Virus record (IMG/VR): IMGVR_UViG_3300031521_000040
Location: 19,182-83,181 of that record
Reading direction: 5' to 3' (one strand)
Length of the DNA: 64,000 nucleotides
Origin: a virus
Within the stretch, counting starts at the first letter, position 1. Every line of letters begins with the position of its first letter. Positions 1 to 8,770 of the stretch are shown here, piece after piece. A model generated the notes under the pieces. That model was not told the origin of the DNA, searched no databases, and worked only from the letters and a program-made list of their open reading frames with translations. The position numbers and the translations under genes were made by a program.

Positions 1-576
1 AGTGCCATTAAATGTAGTTGCTGTTATTGAAACAGTACCGCTTCCAGTACTTGCGCTGTAGGTAATTGCTTTAAACGTTTTTGATATTCCACTAAATGCA
101 GTATCACTATATTTAGTAAATCCGCCAAATACAACGCCAGTATCACCTGATGCATAAATTGAAACGCCTAAGTAAGTATTATTGGTATATGATGCTGTGG
201 TAACACCTGTAGCACCTTTACTTACAGTTGATGGATCAATACCAGCATTTAATGTAAGTGCCCAAGCTTTTCCTGCATTATATCCGCTTAAACCCAATAC
301 TCTAGTTACCCATAATTGATTAGTTTCTTCCAGATATGAATTAGCTACATATGGTAATTGATATTGAAGATTACCGTTGGTAAATCTTTGGGTTGTTTGT
401 GCTCCAAATCTGTTAGCAAATTCAGTTTTGTCCTGTACGTAAACCTTCTCAAAGGCAGGTCCTTTAAGGGTTTCGCCAACAAGTCCTAATGTTGTAATAC
501 CTACGTTTCTTGTTACAAAGGTTAGGTCTTGTTCTTTAAATTTATACCCCGGTGAGGTAAATACAAATTCTGCCAT
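1..576 (-). CDS. Tail sheath protein (gp18-like), partial
   Basis: The ATG is at 574-576 on the minus strand and the frame stays open to the window edge, giving the first 192 residues; the C-terminus lies outside. The N-terminus carries the hallmark of myophage contractile sheath subunits: a start of the form MAEFVFTSPGYKF, then LTFVTRNVGITTLGLVGET, then KGPAFEKV. This block is strongly conserved in T4 gp18-like proteins. The product would polymerise around the tail tube and contract on infection. It is transcribed leftward, away from the virion genes that start at 885, and has a candidate late promoter 65 bases upstream (641-649). Sheath identity is well supported. Confidence 0.88.
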   Translation of the reverse strand, partial: MAEFVFTSPGYKFKEQDLTFVTRNVGITTLGLVGETLKGPAFEKVYVQDKTEFANRFGAQTTQRFTNGNLQYQLPYVANSYLEETNQLWVTRVLGLSGYNAGKAWALTLNAGIDPSTVSKGATGVTTASYTNNTYLGVSIYASGDTGVVFGGFTKYSDTAFSGISKTFKAITYSASTGSGTVSITATTFNGT

Positions 577-640
577 GTCTAATATTTATTTATTTTTTTT
601 ATTATTATTTTAATTTTAAAGCTGTTTCCTGCTTTCTACA

Positions 641-649
641 ATAAATACT
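641..649 (-). promoter_or_regulatory. Candidate late promoter motif AGTATTTAT
   Basis: Exact minus-strand AGTATTTAT, 64 bases upstream of the tail sheath start. Confidence 0.55.
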
Positions 650-856
650 AAAAAATAACGCAAAAGAAGTTTTAGTAAAATTATTATCACATTGCTATTC
701 TTGCTAATAAACCTAAATTTTGGATTTTTTTAATTTTTTTTATTCATATTTTTTTCTTTTTTTAGTTTTTATATTTAAAATTTTCGTTTTTTAGCTAAAA
801 AATATTTTTAATTTTTTTTAAAATAAATTATTGATAGATATGGTTTTCCTAGTTTT

Positions 857-865
857 AGTATTTAT
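857..865 (+). promoter_or_regulatory. Candidate late promoter motif AGTATTTAT
   Basis: Exact motif, 19 bases upstream of the ATG at 885. Confidence 0.6.
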
Positions 866-884
866 AATAAACGTTTAAATAATC

Positions 885-2990
885 ATGAACAAATCACAAC
901 AAATTTATTTTGATAGTGGCAATACTGGAAATGATATTCATACAAAGATAAGACTTGAACAAAATATTAATAGTATTGAATTTCTTAGCTTAAGCATAAG
1001 CGCTGAAGATGCTTATCAAAATTTTAATGCTGATTATGGCGTATTAATTGGAAGGGTAATTGCTAATGGTGGTATTGGCGTTCCAAATGCAAAAATAAGT
1101 ATCTTCATTCCAATTAGTGATACCGATTCATTGAATGGTGACATTGCTAGTGTCTATCCATATAAAACACCTAGAGATAAAAATAATGAAGGAAAAAGGT
1201 ATAATCTATTACCACGAACTTCAAAAATTAGCCCATTGACAGGTCAATGGTCGCCTAAACAGCCATTTGGCTCGTTTCCAATTAAAGAAGAAGTTGTAAC
1301 TAATGATATATTACTAAGTGTTTATAAAAAATATTATAGATATACTGCATTAACTAATGATTCGGGCGATTATATGATGTTTGGCGTTCCCATAGGAACT
1401 CAAACAGTACATATGAGTGTAGATATTACTGACATTGGAAGATATAGTATGAATCCAGCATCAATGGTAACTAATTTAGGATACTCACCTAATTTATTTA
1501 CTGCCGATAAAACCAAAATAAAACCTAATAATGACCTAAACGATTTACCTAATATTGAAACACAGGAAATTGATGTGGATGTTATACCTTTTTGGGGTGA
1601 TGCTACTAATTTCGAAATAGGTATAACTCGACAGGATTTTAGAATTAGATCAGTAATTGCAAATACTTTCGTTATTTTTGGAAGCGTGTTTACTGATGGT
1701 GATAATGCAATGTGGGGTGCTAATCCTAGTGGAAGTAGACGAATTTCGGAATTATTTCGTGCTAGAGACGATGCGAATACGACTATCGGCATATTCTCAA
1801 AGAGAACAGGTAAGGTTACCGAAAAAATATATTACTATCCATCTAGCGTTAGTGATGATACAATCGATTCTGGAAATGCTAAGAATGATGGTAGCGACAT
1901 GTTATTGTTAGACCCTAGTGAATATTCATTATATAGTGAAAATGGTAATTTTGTTGCCATAATAAATTGTAACAGAAATAAAGTTATAACGAATAATGGT
2001 GTTGAAACACCTGTTGCTGATAATTCGCCTAATGGAGTATATACTAAATTTAGGGGATTTATGACAATTGAAATATTACCAGATGACGTACAAATGAATT
2101 TCACTGGTGATATTGGCGTTGATACGACACTTGTACCATTCAGATATATCTTAAAATTTCCACAATACGCTGAAAGAAATCAATCATTTATACAGCCAGA
2201 TAGGTCAACAAGTAAAGATTTTCCCAATACGAATCAATGGAGAAAGCAATCATACACTTTTACAGGTGGAAGCTTCTATAGTTTATCTAAATTTCATGGA
2301 ACAGTATATAATGACTCCGCAACTGATGCTAATCAGGGTACAAATAATGGATTTTATAATCACGATACAATTAATAAACCACTCAATCAAGACCCTTTCT
2401 GGAATGTAGGTATTATTGCTACAAATACTTATGATGAAAAGTATCCTAACGATGCACTTAAGTTTCCAACTAATTCTAATATTACTGGCACATTAAAAAC
2501 ATTTGGTGCGAATTGGATGAATTTAAGTATTTATCTACCACAAGTTGGATTTCTGCAGGATGGCTCTAAATTTGTTTATCGTGTTAGATCAGCAGATCAT
2601 TTCACACGTCAAATTCCAGACGATAACGATCAGGGAAACAATGCATATTATTTTTACGATAACGATCAAAAAATTGCTGCTGGTGATATTAATACTAAAT
2701 GGTTTGCACGTTCAGATTTAAACTGGACTGACTTTATCAATGTGCCAATTAATGATATTGTATATATGAAGGGCAAAGATAAGGGATTTAAGACTAATAC
2801 GTTTGAATTAAGTGGTAAATATCGAAACGGTACAATAATACCTCATGGATGGTCACACCCATGTCCAATGGATGGTGGAAAACTTGATGGTGATCCATTA
2901 ATGTCAGCAGACCCTGCAATCTATTTTTATAAAGGATTGGATGAAGTAGACTGTATTGAGTTTTTATATAAGTTAGGACTAATTAATTAA
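885..2990 (+). CDS. Virion structural protein with carboxypeptidase-regulatory-like fold
   Basis: 701 residues, no close family recognised. Residues about 50-75 (GVLIGRVIANGGIGVPNAKI) and about 160-185 (TNDSGDYMMFGVPIGTQTV) look like the two halves of a carboxypeptidase-regulatory or Ig-like beta sandwich, a fold common in adhesion and baseplate proteins; a long insert lies between them. The remainder is Asn/Asp/Tyr-rich and beta-like, typical of tail or baseplate proteins. A late motif stands 19 bases upstream, and two further virion-type genes follow on the same strand. Baseplate or fibre attachment is inference; the precise role is unknown. Confidence 0.6.
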   Translation: MNKSQQIYFDSGNTGNDIHTKIRLEQNINSIEFLSLSISAEDAYQNFNADYGVLIGRVIANGGIGVPNAKISIFIPISDTDSLNGDIASVYPYKTPRDKNNEGKRYNLLPRTSKISPLTGQWSPKQPFGSFPIKEEVVTNDILLSVYKKYYRYTALTNDSGDYMMFGVPIGTQTVHMSVDITDIGRYSMNPASMVTNLGYSPNLFTADKTKIKPNNDLNDLPNIETQEIDVDVIPFWGDATNFEIGITRQDFRIRSVIANTFVIFGSVFTDGDNAMWGANPSGSRRISELFRARDDANTTIGIFSKRTGKVTEKIYYYPSSVSDDTIDSGNAKNDGSDMLLLDPSEYSLYSENGNFVAIINCNRNKVITNNGVETPVADNSPNGVYTKFRGFMTIEILPDDVQMNFTGDIGVDTTLVPFRYILKFPQYAERNQSFIQPDRSTSKDFPNTNQWRKQSYTFTGGSFYSLSKFHGTVYNDSATDANQGTNNGFYNHDTINKPLNQDPFWNVGIIATNTYDEKYPNDALKFPTNSNITGTLKTFGANWMNLSIYLPQVGFLQDGSKFVYRVRSADHFTRQIPDDNDQGNNAYYFYDNDQKIAAGDINTKWFARSDLNWTDFINVPINDIVYMKGKDKGFKTNTFELSGKYRNGTIIPHGWSHPCPMDGGKLDGDPLMSADPAIYFYKGLDEVDCIEFLYKLGLIN

Positions 2991-3001
2991 CAAAATGTTG
3001 A

Positions 3002-3010
3002 GGTATTTAT
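3002..3010 (+). promoter_or_regulatory. Candidate late promoter motif (GGTATTTAT)
   Basis: One mismatch to AGTATTTAT, in the 25-base gap between two same-strand genes and only 5 bases before the next ATG, closer than usual. Confidence 0.45.
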
Positions 3011-3015
3011 AGAAT

Positions 3016-4170
3016 ATGGATAATCAAGTTAAAATATTACTTAATAGCAATCAGAATGTTAATTCTGTCAATGTAGATATGTATGAAAAAGTCAGTTTAA
3101 ATAATAATATTTCCGAAATCAATGAATATGATATTAGAAATAGTATTAGCGCAACTGAAATATTTGATATTGAGAGAAATAGAAATAGTATCTATAGAAT
3201 ATATGGAAAAATTGAATATTTATCATTACTTAATGGACTTCGTAACAACTATAGTAAATTTGAGGATTTTTTTTCACCACAAATAAGTGATGGTAAAAGT
3301 ATATTAAATTCATTTGATTTTTATTTAGTGAGAGCAACAACTGGATATACTAAGATTGTGGGAAGTGGCTCAACATGGGTTAGATATTTTAATGTTGTGT
3401 CAACACCAAAAGATTTCGAACTATTTCCAGTAGGATTTTCTAATAATATATATGGTGAACAAGAATATTCATTTAATTTTAATGCTGATTTTAATGTTTC
3501 TAAATATTATGACGAATTTGGATTTCCAGTTACCGAATTATTTCTATATGCTCAATATAAAAAGGCTGCCAATCCAGTAGAAACATTATATTCTACAATG
3601 TGGTCAAGCTATGGCATTTCGGGAAAAACAATAACAAATACAATTCCATTAAACATTGGTGATTATGTAAAAAACAGTGTAGGTCAAAAGATTGGTGACT
3701 TAATTGAATATATTAAAGATGATTTCAGTCAGATAGAACTATTTCCACAGGTTTATTATATAACAACGCCATGGACAGGCGGTAGTCTTCAATGGTGCTA
3801 CAATCCGTTTATACCAATAAGACTAAGATATTTAACAGATAATGTATATACTGCTAATACGGGGAGTACTACATATGATCTAGTTGAATCCATACCATCA
3901 TATGCAACAAAAATTGATAATAATGGAAATTTTGTTTGGAGAGATATCATGCCTGAAGGATTTATTGATCCATTAACTGGAATAGGTACTGACTATCCGT
4001 TTATTAATGGAAAAAGATATTTATTTACATCGATCATATTTGATATTATTCCAAATCTGGAAGATGCAGTAACAGCACACGCATTTAGTGATGTATGGTA
4101 TACAAGGAACGCTAATAATTCAAGCATAACACCAACAGGTAATATTAATGATATAGGTAAGCCATGTTAA
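3016..4170 (+). CDS. Hypothetical virion protein
   Basis: 384 residues with no recognised domain. Composition is Asn, Ser, Tyr and Ile rich with predicted beta content (for example YSFNFNADFNVSKYYDEFGF), resembling the flanking virion genes. It follows the 885-2990 gene by 25 bases, which contain a late-type motif, and overlaps the next gene by 7 bases, so the three probably form one late tail or baseplate cluster. No signal peptide or membrane segment. Function unknown. Confidence 0.6.
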   Translation: MDNQVKILLNSNQNVNSVNVDMYEKVSLNNNISEINEYDIRNSISATEIFDIERNRNSIYRIYGKIEYLSLLNGLRNNYSKFEDFFSPQISDGKSILNSFDFYLVRATTGYTKIVGSGSTWVRYFNVVSTPKDFELFPVGFSNNIYGEQEYSFNFNADFNVSKYYDEFGFPVTELFLYAQYKKAANPVETLYSTMWSSYGISGKTITNTIPLNIGDYVKNSVGQKIGDLIEYIKDDFSQIELFPQVYYITTPWTGGSLQWCYNPFIPIRLRYLTDNVYTANTGSTTYDLVESIPSYATKIDNNGNFVWRDIMPEGFIDPLTGIGTDYPFINGKRYLFTSIIFDIIPNLEDAVTAHAFSDVWYTRNANNSSITPTGNINDIGKPC

Positions 4171-4943
4171 TAAAAGAAACAATATTTAATAGAGGAATTG
4201 ATATGAGCTTAAAAATTAATATAGGCTCAAATGATAGCTTTTTAGGATATCAGCAAGAAATTGATAATATTGTTGAAGAAGTATCAGCAGGATTAATTAA
4301 CTCAATTGTTGATGCGGAAAAACGAAAATTTAGTTTAAATTCTACAATACCTAATACCAAATTGCAATTTAATTTTAATGGTTTTAATACATTTATTGGT
4401 GCTGGCTTTACTGTTAAGGAAGTAATAACTAATAGCCAGACAATGCTAAACAGTTTTTTTATATTAGATTTTTACGATACGTTTGACCCTAACACACAGC
4501 AAAAAATATTCACCACATACTTGACTAAGGTTGGTTATATACCGAACTATAATATTAGCGCAAGCACTAGTAATCAATTATACTATTGGTATATACCAAT
4601 TTCATATACAACTGTACAAACAGGCAGTACAGCGATTGGTTATGTTAAATTTAGTTTCTATAATGCTAAGTCAGGCATAACCACGCAATTTTATAACCAA
4701 TATAATTCAAGTTTAACAACAGCAGAGAAAATGTACTTCAAATGCGAACTAAATCTTTTAGATAAAACATGGAGATTTTTGAATATGCCTAATTCAGTTG
4801 TAATTGCTAACGAATTAACGAACAGTATATTATATAACGATAAAATCAATAACACATATAATACGTTTAATAAAACAATACAGGTTTTTCCAACAGGTAA
4901 TAGCTATAATTATGTTGATAACAAATATAGGCTAATTACATAA
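4164..4943 (+). CDS. Hypothetical virion protein
   Basis: 259 residues, unrecognised. It overlaps the end of the preceding gene by 7 bases. An alternative start at 4203 (Met14) is preceded by AGAGGA at 4191-4196 and may be the real one. The protein is Asn/Thr/Tyr-rich with stretches such as LYYWYIPISYTTVQTGSTAI that suggest beta structure. Its end overlaps the convergent gene at 4936 by 8 bases. Likely part of the tail or baseplate cluster by position; no function assigned. Confidence 0.55.
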   Translation: MLIKETIFNRGIDMSLKINIGSNDSFLGYQQEIDNIVEEVSAGLINSIVDAEKRKFSLNSTIPNTKLQFNFNGFNTFIGAGFTVKEVITNSQTMLNSFFILDFYDTFDPNTQQKIFTTYLTKVGYIPNYNISASTSNQLYYWYIPISYTTVQTGSTAIGYVKFSFYNAKSGITTQFYNQYNSSLTTAEKMYFKCELNLLDKTWRFLNMPNSVVIANELTNSILYNDKINNTYNTFNKTIQVFPTGNSYNYVDNKYRLIT

Positions 4944-5700
4944 CGCTATAACCAATTCTTGGCTTTCTCATTGTTTTAACTATTTCAAATTCTTTTTCGT
5001 CTTGAATAAAGCCTAGAATTTTTAACGCATATTTTGAAACGAAAAATCTATCGCCATCAATATTTTCAATAGGATTTGATTCTGCAAATCCTTCAAACAG
5101 TAATGGCAATGGATTACCCTTTATATATACGTATTCTTGTTGTGATGCAAAGTTCTTCAATACTTGTTCATCATACTGATTTACATCAACTCTATATTTA
5201 GTAAATAGAGTAACTTCATATGTCATATCAACGTTTGTTGGTTCAGGCATTTTAAATCGCAAGTATATAATTTCGCCATTATCTAATATAGGTACATCTA
5301 AATACCTGAATTTACGTGGCTGTGGAATTCTATTTTTATTACCAATTCTAGTACCTCTTTGTTTATCAATACGCCTGACAGTAACGTAAGGCGTTGGAAC
5401 GTTTTTATCATTATCCACGAATTTCCATGTTTTACTGAATTCTCCCCAACGATCATTTTCTAAATAGAAAGTAGGTACTGGTGTATTATCAATTACTGGC
5501 TTCATATTTCCAGTATCAACATATGAAAAAACTGCTTGATCTAAATCTTCTAATAATATAGTTCTTGGCAAATATTTGGTATTAACATCGGTTTCGTTCA
5601 TAAGTTCTTCTATCCTATCCATTCCATAGTGAAGGTATTCAGTACCGATTTTGGGTGGATTAACATCTAAGGTTAGTTTAACTTTTTTTGGTAGTGCCAT
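4936..5700 (-). CDS. Probable tail completion / sheath stabiliser (gp15-like)
   Basis: 254 residues. The segment PTNVDMTYEVTLFTKYRVD followed by a hydrophobic amphipathic stretch and LPLLFEGF resembles the core of T4 gp15/gp3-type tail terminators, where a motif of the form YDMTYEVSIYTK precedes a QILPYF-like helix. It is minus strand like the sheath and neck genes, and falls between the gp13/gp14-like genes and the sheath, where T4 gene order places gp15. A late motif lies 14 bases upstream. The assignment combines a weak motif with strong context; it could be another head-tail joining protein. Confidence 0.5.
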   Translation of the reverse strand: MALPKKVKLTLDVNPPKIGTEYLHYGMDRIEELMNETDVNTKYLPRTILLEDLDQAVFSYVDTGNMKPVIDNTPVPTFYLENDRWGEFSKTWKFVDNDKNVPTPYVTVRRIDKQRGTRIGNKNRIPQPRKFRYLDVPILDNGEIIYLRFKMPEPTNVDMTYEVTLFTKYRVDVNQYDEQVLKNFASQQEYVYIKGNPLPLLFEGFAESNPIENIDGDRFFVSKYALKILGFIQDEKEFEIVKTMRKPRIGYSVM

Positions 5701-5714
5701 ATTAATATTTTTAT

Positions 5715-5723
5715 ATAAATACT
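5715..5723 (-). promoter_or_regulatory. Candidate late promoter motif AGTATTTAT
   Basis: Exact minus-strand motif with the downstream sequence ATAAAAA, 14 bases before the gp15-like ATG. Confidence 0.6.
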
Positions 5724-5792
5724 TGTGTGGTAATATTATTTTAAACGAAGTAATAAGTATAAAAATAATTATCAGGTATTTTATAATAATCC

Positions 5793-5823
5793 TTTGACTT
5801 TAAATATATAATAGTTACATTTG
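5793..5823 (+). promoter_or_regulatory. Host-type (Bacteroidetes) promoter of the early operon
   Basis: TTTG at 5793-5796, a 19-base spacer and TACATTTG at 5816-5823 match the Bacteroidetes housekeeping consensus TTTG/TAnnTTTG. It stands 17 bases upstream of the first gene of the nucleotide-metabolism operon, which has no AGTATTTAT motif. Confidence 0.75.
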
Positions 5824-5840
5824 CGTTATAATTTAATATT

Positions 5841-6182
5841 ATGCTAATAGAACGTAAAGAATTCGTAGAAGAAAGTGGAAAAATTGGGTACGTTGAGTCA
5901 GTATTTGAATCAGGCAACGTACTAAAAACAACATATTTTCCTGAATCACAAAGACTCTATATTGCATTCAATAGAGGTCACACGTATTCATATGGTAATA
6001 TATCGCAGGATATGTATAATGAATTTGAAAGTAATGAATCGCAGGGAATTTTCTTTCAGAAAAGGATAAATAATAATAGTCGATATCCCTTCCGTAAAGA
6101 ATTTACATTATATCCTACGGAAGTTACACTTCTAAAAGAAATCATCACTAAAAAACGAGCTGAAAATGACAACAATGAATAA
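5841..6182 (+). CDS. KTSC-domain protein
   Basis: 113 residues. The central part, YIAFNRGHTYSYGNISQDMY followed by FESNESQGIFFQKRI and a downstream YPF, matches the small KTSC domain (a tyrosine-rich LYV-F--G--Y-Y pattern, then S-G-yF---I). KTSC proteins are small, common in phages and often fused to or beside RNA- or nucleotide-related genes; their biochemical role is not established. This is the first gene after a host-type promoter, so it is expected early. It overlaps the next gene by 17 bases. Confidence 0.7.
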   Translation: MLIERKEFVEESGKIGYVESVFESGNVLKTTYFPESQRLYIAFNRGHTYSYGNISQDMYNEFESNESQGIFFQKRINNNSRYPFRKEFTLYPTEVTLLKEIITKKRAENDNNE

Positions 6183-6438
6183 TATAGAAGATTACCAAAA
6201 CCTAGTTGAATTACTTAAAATGGCACTAGAATTTTATGGTAATGCTGAGAACTATAAAACAGAAAGAGGTGTATTTAATATAATTAATATTGATGGTGGT
6301 TCACAAGCTCGTTTTGCGCTGGATAAGATTAAAGAATTAGAAAAAACATACGTTGATATGAAAACCGAATATGTTGACGTAGGTAATAAAACACCTGAAG
6401 AAATTTTTAATATAATTGATAAATTAAAAAATGGATAA
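6166..6438 (+). CDS. Hypothetical early protein
   Basis: 90 residues, mostly helical, no recognised family. Met4 at 6175 is an equally plausible start. It overlaps the KTSC gene upstream and the MazG-like gene downstream (6431), so translation is likely coupled within the early operon. No membrane segment or metal-binding motif is visible. Confidence 0.55.
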   Translation: MTTMNNIEDYQNLVELLKMALEFYGNAENYKTERGVFNIINIDGGSQARFALDKIKELEKTYVDMKTEYVDVGNKTPEEIFNIIDKLKNG

Positions 6439-6814
6439 AATAAAAACATTTGGGGAATATCAGGCTAAGGCGGTTGATTTAAAATTTTCGCTGAATAAAT
6501 TAGTTGAAAAGCATCCAGACTTAGATAGAAACATATTATTCATTCTAGCTGTTAATTATGACTGCTTAGGACTTGGAGAGGAAGCTGGTGAGGTATCAGG
6601 TAAGGTTAAAAAAATCATAAGAGATAAAGGTGGTATATTCACTGATAAAGATATAATCGAAATAAAAAAAGAAATTGGTGATACTTTCTGGTATTTAACA
6701 TCTTTATGTGAAACACTTGAAATTACAATGGAAGATGTTGCAACTGCGAACATTGAGAAATTACAATCAAGGCATGCACGTGGGACAGCTCATGGAAGCG
6801 GAGATAATCGTTAA
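6431..6814 (+). CDS. MazG-like nucleotide pyrophosphohydrolase
   Basis: 127 residues. Residues 50-54 EEAGE followed by a helix with VKKIIRD, and residues 80-84 KEIGD followed by FWYL, form the EExxE...ExxD metal-binding pattern of all-alpha NTP pyrophosphatases of the MazG superfamily. These hydrolyse nucleoside triphosphates to monophosphates and pyrophosphate. Phage MazG proteins are thought to clean or rebalance the nucleotide pool or lower (p)ppGpp. It sits directly before two dUTPase-type genes and thymidylate synthase, fitting a nucleotide-metabolism operon. Confidence 0.85.
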   Translation: MDKIKTFGEYQAKAVDLKFSLNKLVEKHPDLDRNILFILAVNYDCLGLGEEAGEVSGKVKKIIRDKGGIFTDKDIIEIKKEIGDTFWYLTSLCETLEITMEDVATANIEKLQSRHARGTAHGSGDNR

Positions 6815-6826
6815 AAACATACATAT

Positions 6827-7279
6827 ATGAAATATAATATAAGTGAAGATAGTGGCACATCAATAACAGTAGCCCCTACACAGATAAAATTTAAGAAATT
6901 AATACCTGAAGCACAAGTGCCATTTAAAAAATATACACCTGATGCTGGATTTGATCTCTATTGTACTTCAATAGTTAAAAAGAATAAGTATATAGAATAT
7001 CACACAGGACTTGCTATGGAAATACCTGTTGGTATGGTTGGTATTATCGTCCCAAGAAGCTCGATAACCGACTATGATTTAATGCTTAAAAATTCTTTGG
7101 GTATTATTAATTCAGGTGTTTCAGAAGAAATTATTCTATATTTCAGTGATGTTAAGGAATATAGTATGACACAAAAGAAAGAAATTTATAGTGTTGGTGA
7201 TAGTATTGGTGTTATTTTTTTTATTGAAGTACCTAATGTTAATTTATGTGAAGTAGAGGACTTCGATGAAATACAATAG
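6827..7279 (+). CDS. dUTPase-family protein, degenerate (lacks motif V)
   Basis: 150 residues of the trimeric dUTPase fold: motif I as PDAGFDLY, motif II as PRSSI and motif IV as SVGDSIGVIFFIE. Motif III, normally GxIDxxYxGE, reads GIINSGVSEE, so the base-recognition Asp and Tyr are missing, and the Gly-rich motif V at the C-terminus is absent. It is therefore unlikely to be a normal dUTPase and may be a decaying or repurposed paralogue. An HNH gene and an intact dUTPase follow immediately, suggesting a duplication invaded by a mobile gene. Confidence 0.75.
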   Translation: MKYNISEDSGTSITVAPTQIKFKKLIPEAQVPFKKYTPDAGFDLYCTSIVKKNKYIEYHTGLAMEIPVGMVGIIVPRSSITDYDLMLKNSLGIINSGVSEEIILYFSDVKEYSMTQKKEIYSVGDSIGVIFFIEVPNVNLCEVEDFDEIQ

Positions 7280-7502
7280 ATTAATGAAAAATTTACATGT
7301 AATTATTGATTATTCAATAACACCTAATATTTATAATAAATAAAAACATTATTGTTGAGAAAAATGTAAAATATGTGGAATAGATTTTTCTGTAATTAAC
7401 AGTAGAAAAGATAGTGCAAAATATTGTTCAAGGAAATGTTCCGCATTAGAGAAAAGAAGTCATGATAATATAATATGTACCGAATGCGGTGAACTTTTCC
7501 AT

Positions 7503-7973
7503 ATGAAAGAGTCTCGTATTAAAAGATATAAGAGGACACAAGGATGTTTTTGCTCAACAAAATGCGTAGCTGATTTTCGAAAAAAGGCATATATAGGTGT
7601 TAATAATCCTAATTTTAGAAATGCTGAAAGAGATGGTAAATATCTATTAGATAAATTGCCGAAATTTGGGCGAATTAAATTACATCATAAGGTTGCATTC
7701 GAGTGTCATAATATCGATAAAATACCTGACAACCATTGTATTCATCATAGAGATTGTATTATTGATAATAATGATGAAGAAAATTTGGTTTTAATAACTT
7801 GGAGTGATCATAGATGGTTACATAAGAATTTTGGTAATGCTACATTATGGGCATATATAAATAATAAAGTAACTCTGGATGAATTATGTACGTGGTGTAA
7901 AGAGCCAAATAAAGCGAGATTATTATTACCGTTAAACATAATACAACAAAAAATACTATATGAAAAAAGTTAA
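7503..7973 (+). CDS. HNH endonuclease, apparently 5'-broken
   Basis: 156 residues from the first ATG. The HNH core is visible as LHHKVAFECHNI, IHHRDCIIDNNDEENL and WSDHRWLH. The same frame is open without a start codon back to 7359, and those 48 upstream codons encode two further zinc-knuckle halves (CKICG, YCSRKCS, CTECGELF) continuous with the CFCSTKC of this ORF. The natural protein therefore began further upstream and has lost its start, after an in-frame TGA at 7356-7358. It inserts between two dUTPase-type genes and overlaps the next by 14 bases. Either a remnant or started at a non-standard codon. Confidence 0.7.
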   Translation: MKESRIKRYKRTQGCFCSTKCVADFRKKAYIGVNNPNFRNAERDGKYLLDKLPKFGRIKLHHKVAFECHNIDKIPDNHCIHHRDCIIDNNDEENLVLITWSDHRWLHKNFGNATLWAYINNKVTLDELCTWCKEPNKARLLLPLNIIQQKILYEKS

Positions 7974-8385
7974 AATAAAATATTTAAATGCTAACACTTG
8001 TTTGCCTAAAAAGGCTATTGATGACGATGCTTGTTATGATGTGGTAGCTGTATCTAAAAAGGAATATGGCGATGGAAGAATTGAATATGGATTGGGATTT
8101 TCATTGGAACTACCCCTAAACACTCAGCTTGATCTAAGACCTAGAAGCTCTATACATAAAACTGGACTTATTTTGAGTAATTGCATTGGAACTGGTGATG
8201 AGGGGTATCGTGGTGAATATAAAGCAGTTTTCTATCATATAATACCAACATTAAAGCCATATGATGTTGGAGATAGAATATTACAAATACAATTGAGAAC
8301 TAGAGAAGATATGAATTTAATAGTATCAGAAGATTTGTCTAATTCACAAAGAGGTGATGGCGGATTTGGTCATTCAGGCAAATAA
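7960..8385 (+). CDS. dut: dUTP diphosphatase
   Basis: 141 residues with all five dUTPase motifs: I DDDACYDVV (21-29), II RPRSS (60-64), III GTGDEGYRGEYKA (77-89), IV VGDRILQIQL (103-112) and V RGDGGFGHSG (131-140). It converts dUTP to dUMP and pyrophosphate, keeping uracil out of DNA and supplying substrate to the thymidylate synthase encoded shortly after. It overlaps the preceding HNH gene by 14 bases. Confidence 0.92.
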   Translation: MKKVKIKYLNANTCLPKKAIDDDACYDVVAVSKKEYGDGRIEYGLGFSLELPLNTQLDLRPRSSIHKTGLILSNCIGTGDEGYRGEYKAVFYHIIPTLKPYDVGDRILQIQLRTREDMNLIVSEDLSNSQRGDGGFGHSGK

Positions 8386-8418
8386 TTAAAAAGTATAAAA
8401 CAATAAAAACTATAATAT

Positions 8419-8607
8419 ATGTCACTACTAAAATTAAGAAGAGAAACAGCAAAACAAAACCTAGAAGCACAGCTTTTACGTGGAAATAAACCTGAAAAGG
8501 TTGATGGTAAAACAACAGATAAGCACATCCCGCTTTCAACACATGATATTGAGCGAATCAATCGTGAAATTGAAGCAATAAATAATCCTAAGAAAAAAAC
8601 TGCATAA
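8419..8607 (+). CDS. Hypothetical small early protein
   Basis: 62 residues, highly charged (Lys, Arg, Glu) and predicted helical, no recognised domain. It lies in the early operon one base before the next small gene and shares its strand and base composition. Unknown function. Confidence 0.5.
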   Translation: MSLLKLRRETAKQNLEAQLLRGNKPEKVDGKTTDKHIPLSTHDIERINREIEAINNPKKKTA

Positions 8608-8608
8608 C

Positions 8609-8770
8609 ATGAGTTCGTATCAAAAAGAGGTATCTGATGCTGATATAAGATATCAGCAATATCTGGAAAAACTTGCAGCAGCTAAGAAGTCATATGCTCA
8701 AGATATAAACAATGAGCCGATTCCAATGGATTTTGAGCCGATTAGCAAAGAAGAATATTTAAGATCATGA
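8609..8770 (+). CDS. Hypothetical small early protein
   Basis: 53 residues starting MSSYQKEV with a helical, charged middle (YLEKLAAAKKSY) and an acidic end. Its TGA overlaps the ATG of thymidylate synthase in an ATGA arrangement, and it starts 1 base after the preceding gene, so it sits in a tightly coupled operon. No family recognised; the tight spacing is the main support. Confidence 0.55.
   Translation: MSSYQKEVSDADIRYQQYLEKLAAAKKSYAQDINNEPIPMDFEPISKEEYLRS

Larger units (their letters stand above)
577..884. other. Divergent AT-rich intergenic region
   Basis: This 308-base gap separates the leftward sheath gene from the rightward virion gene at 885. It is extremely A+T rich, with long T runs around 721-800 and no convincing ORF. 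Its only recognisable elements are the two outward-facing AGTATTTAT late motifs at 641-649 (minus) and 857-865 (plus). Confidence 0.6.
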
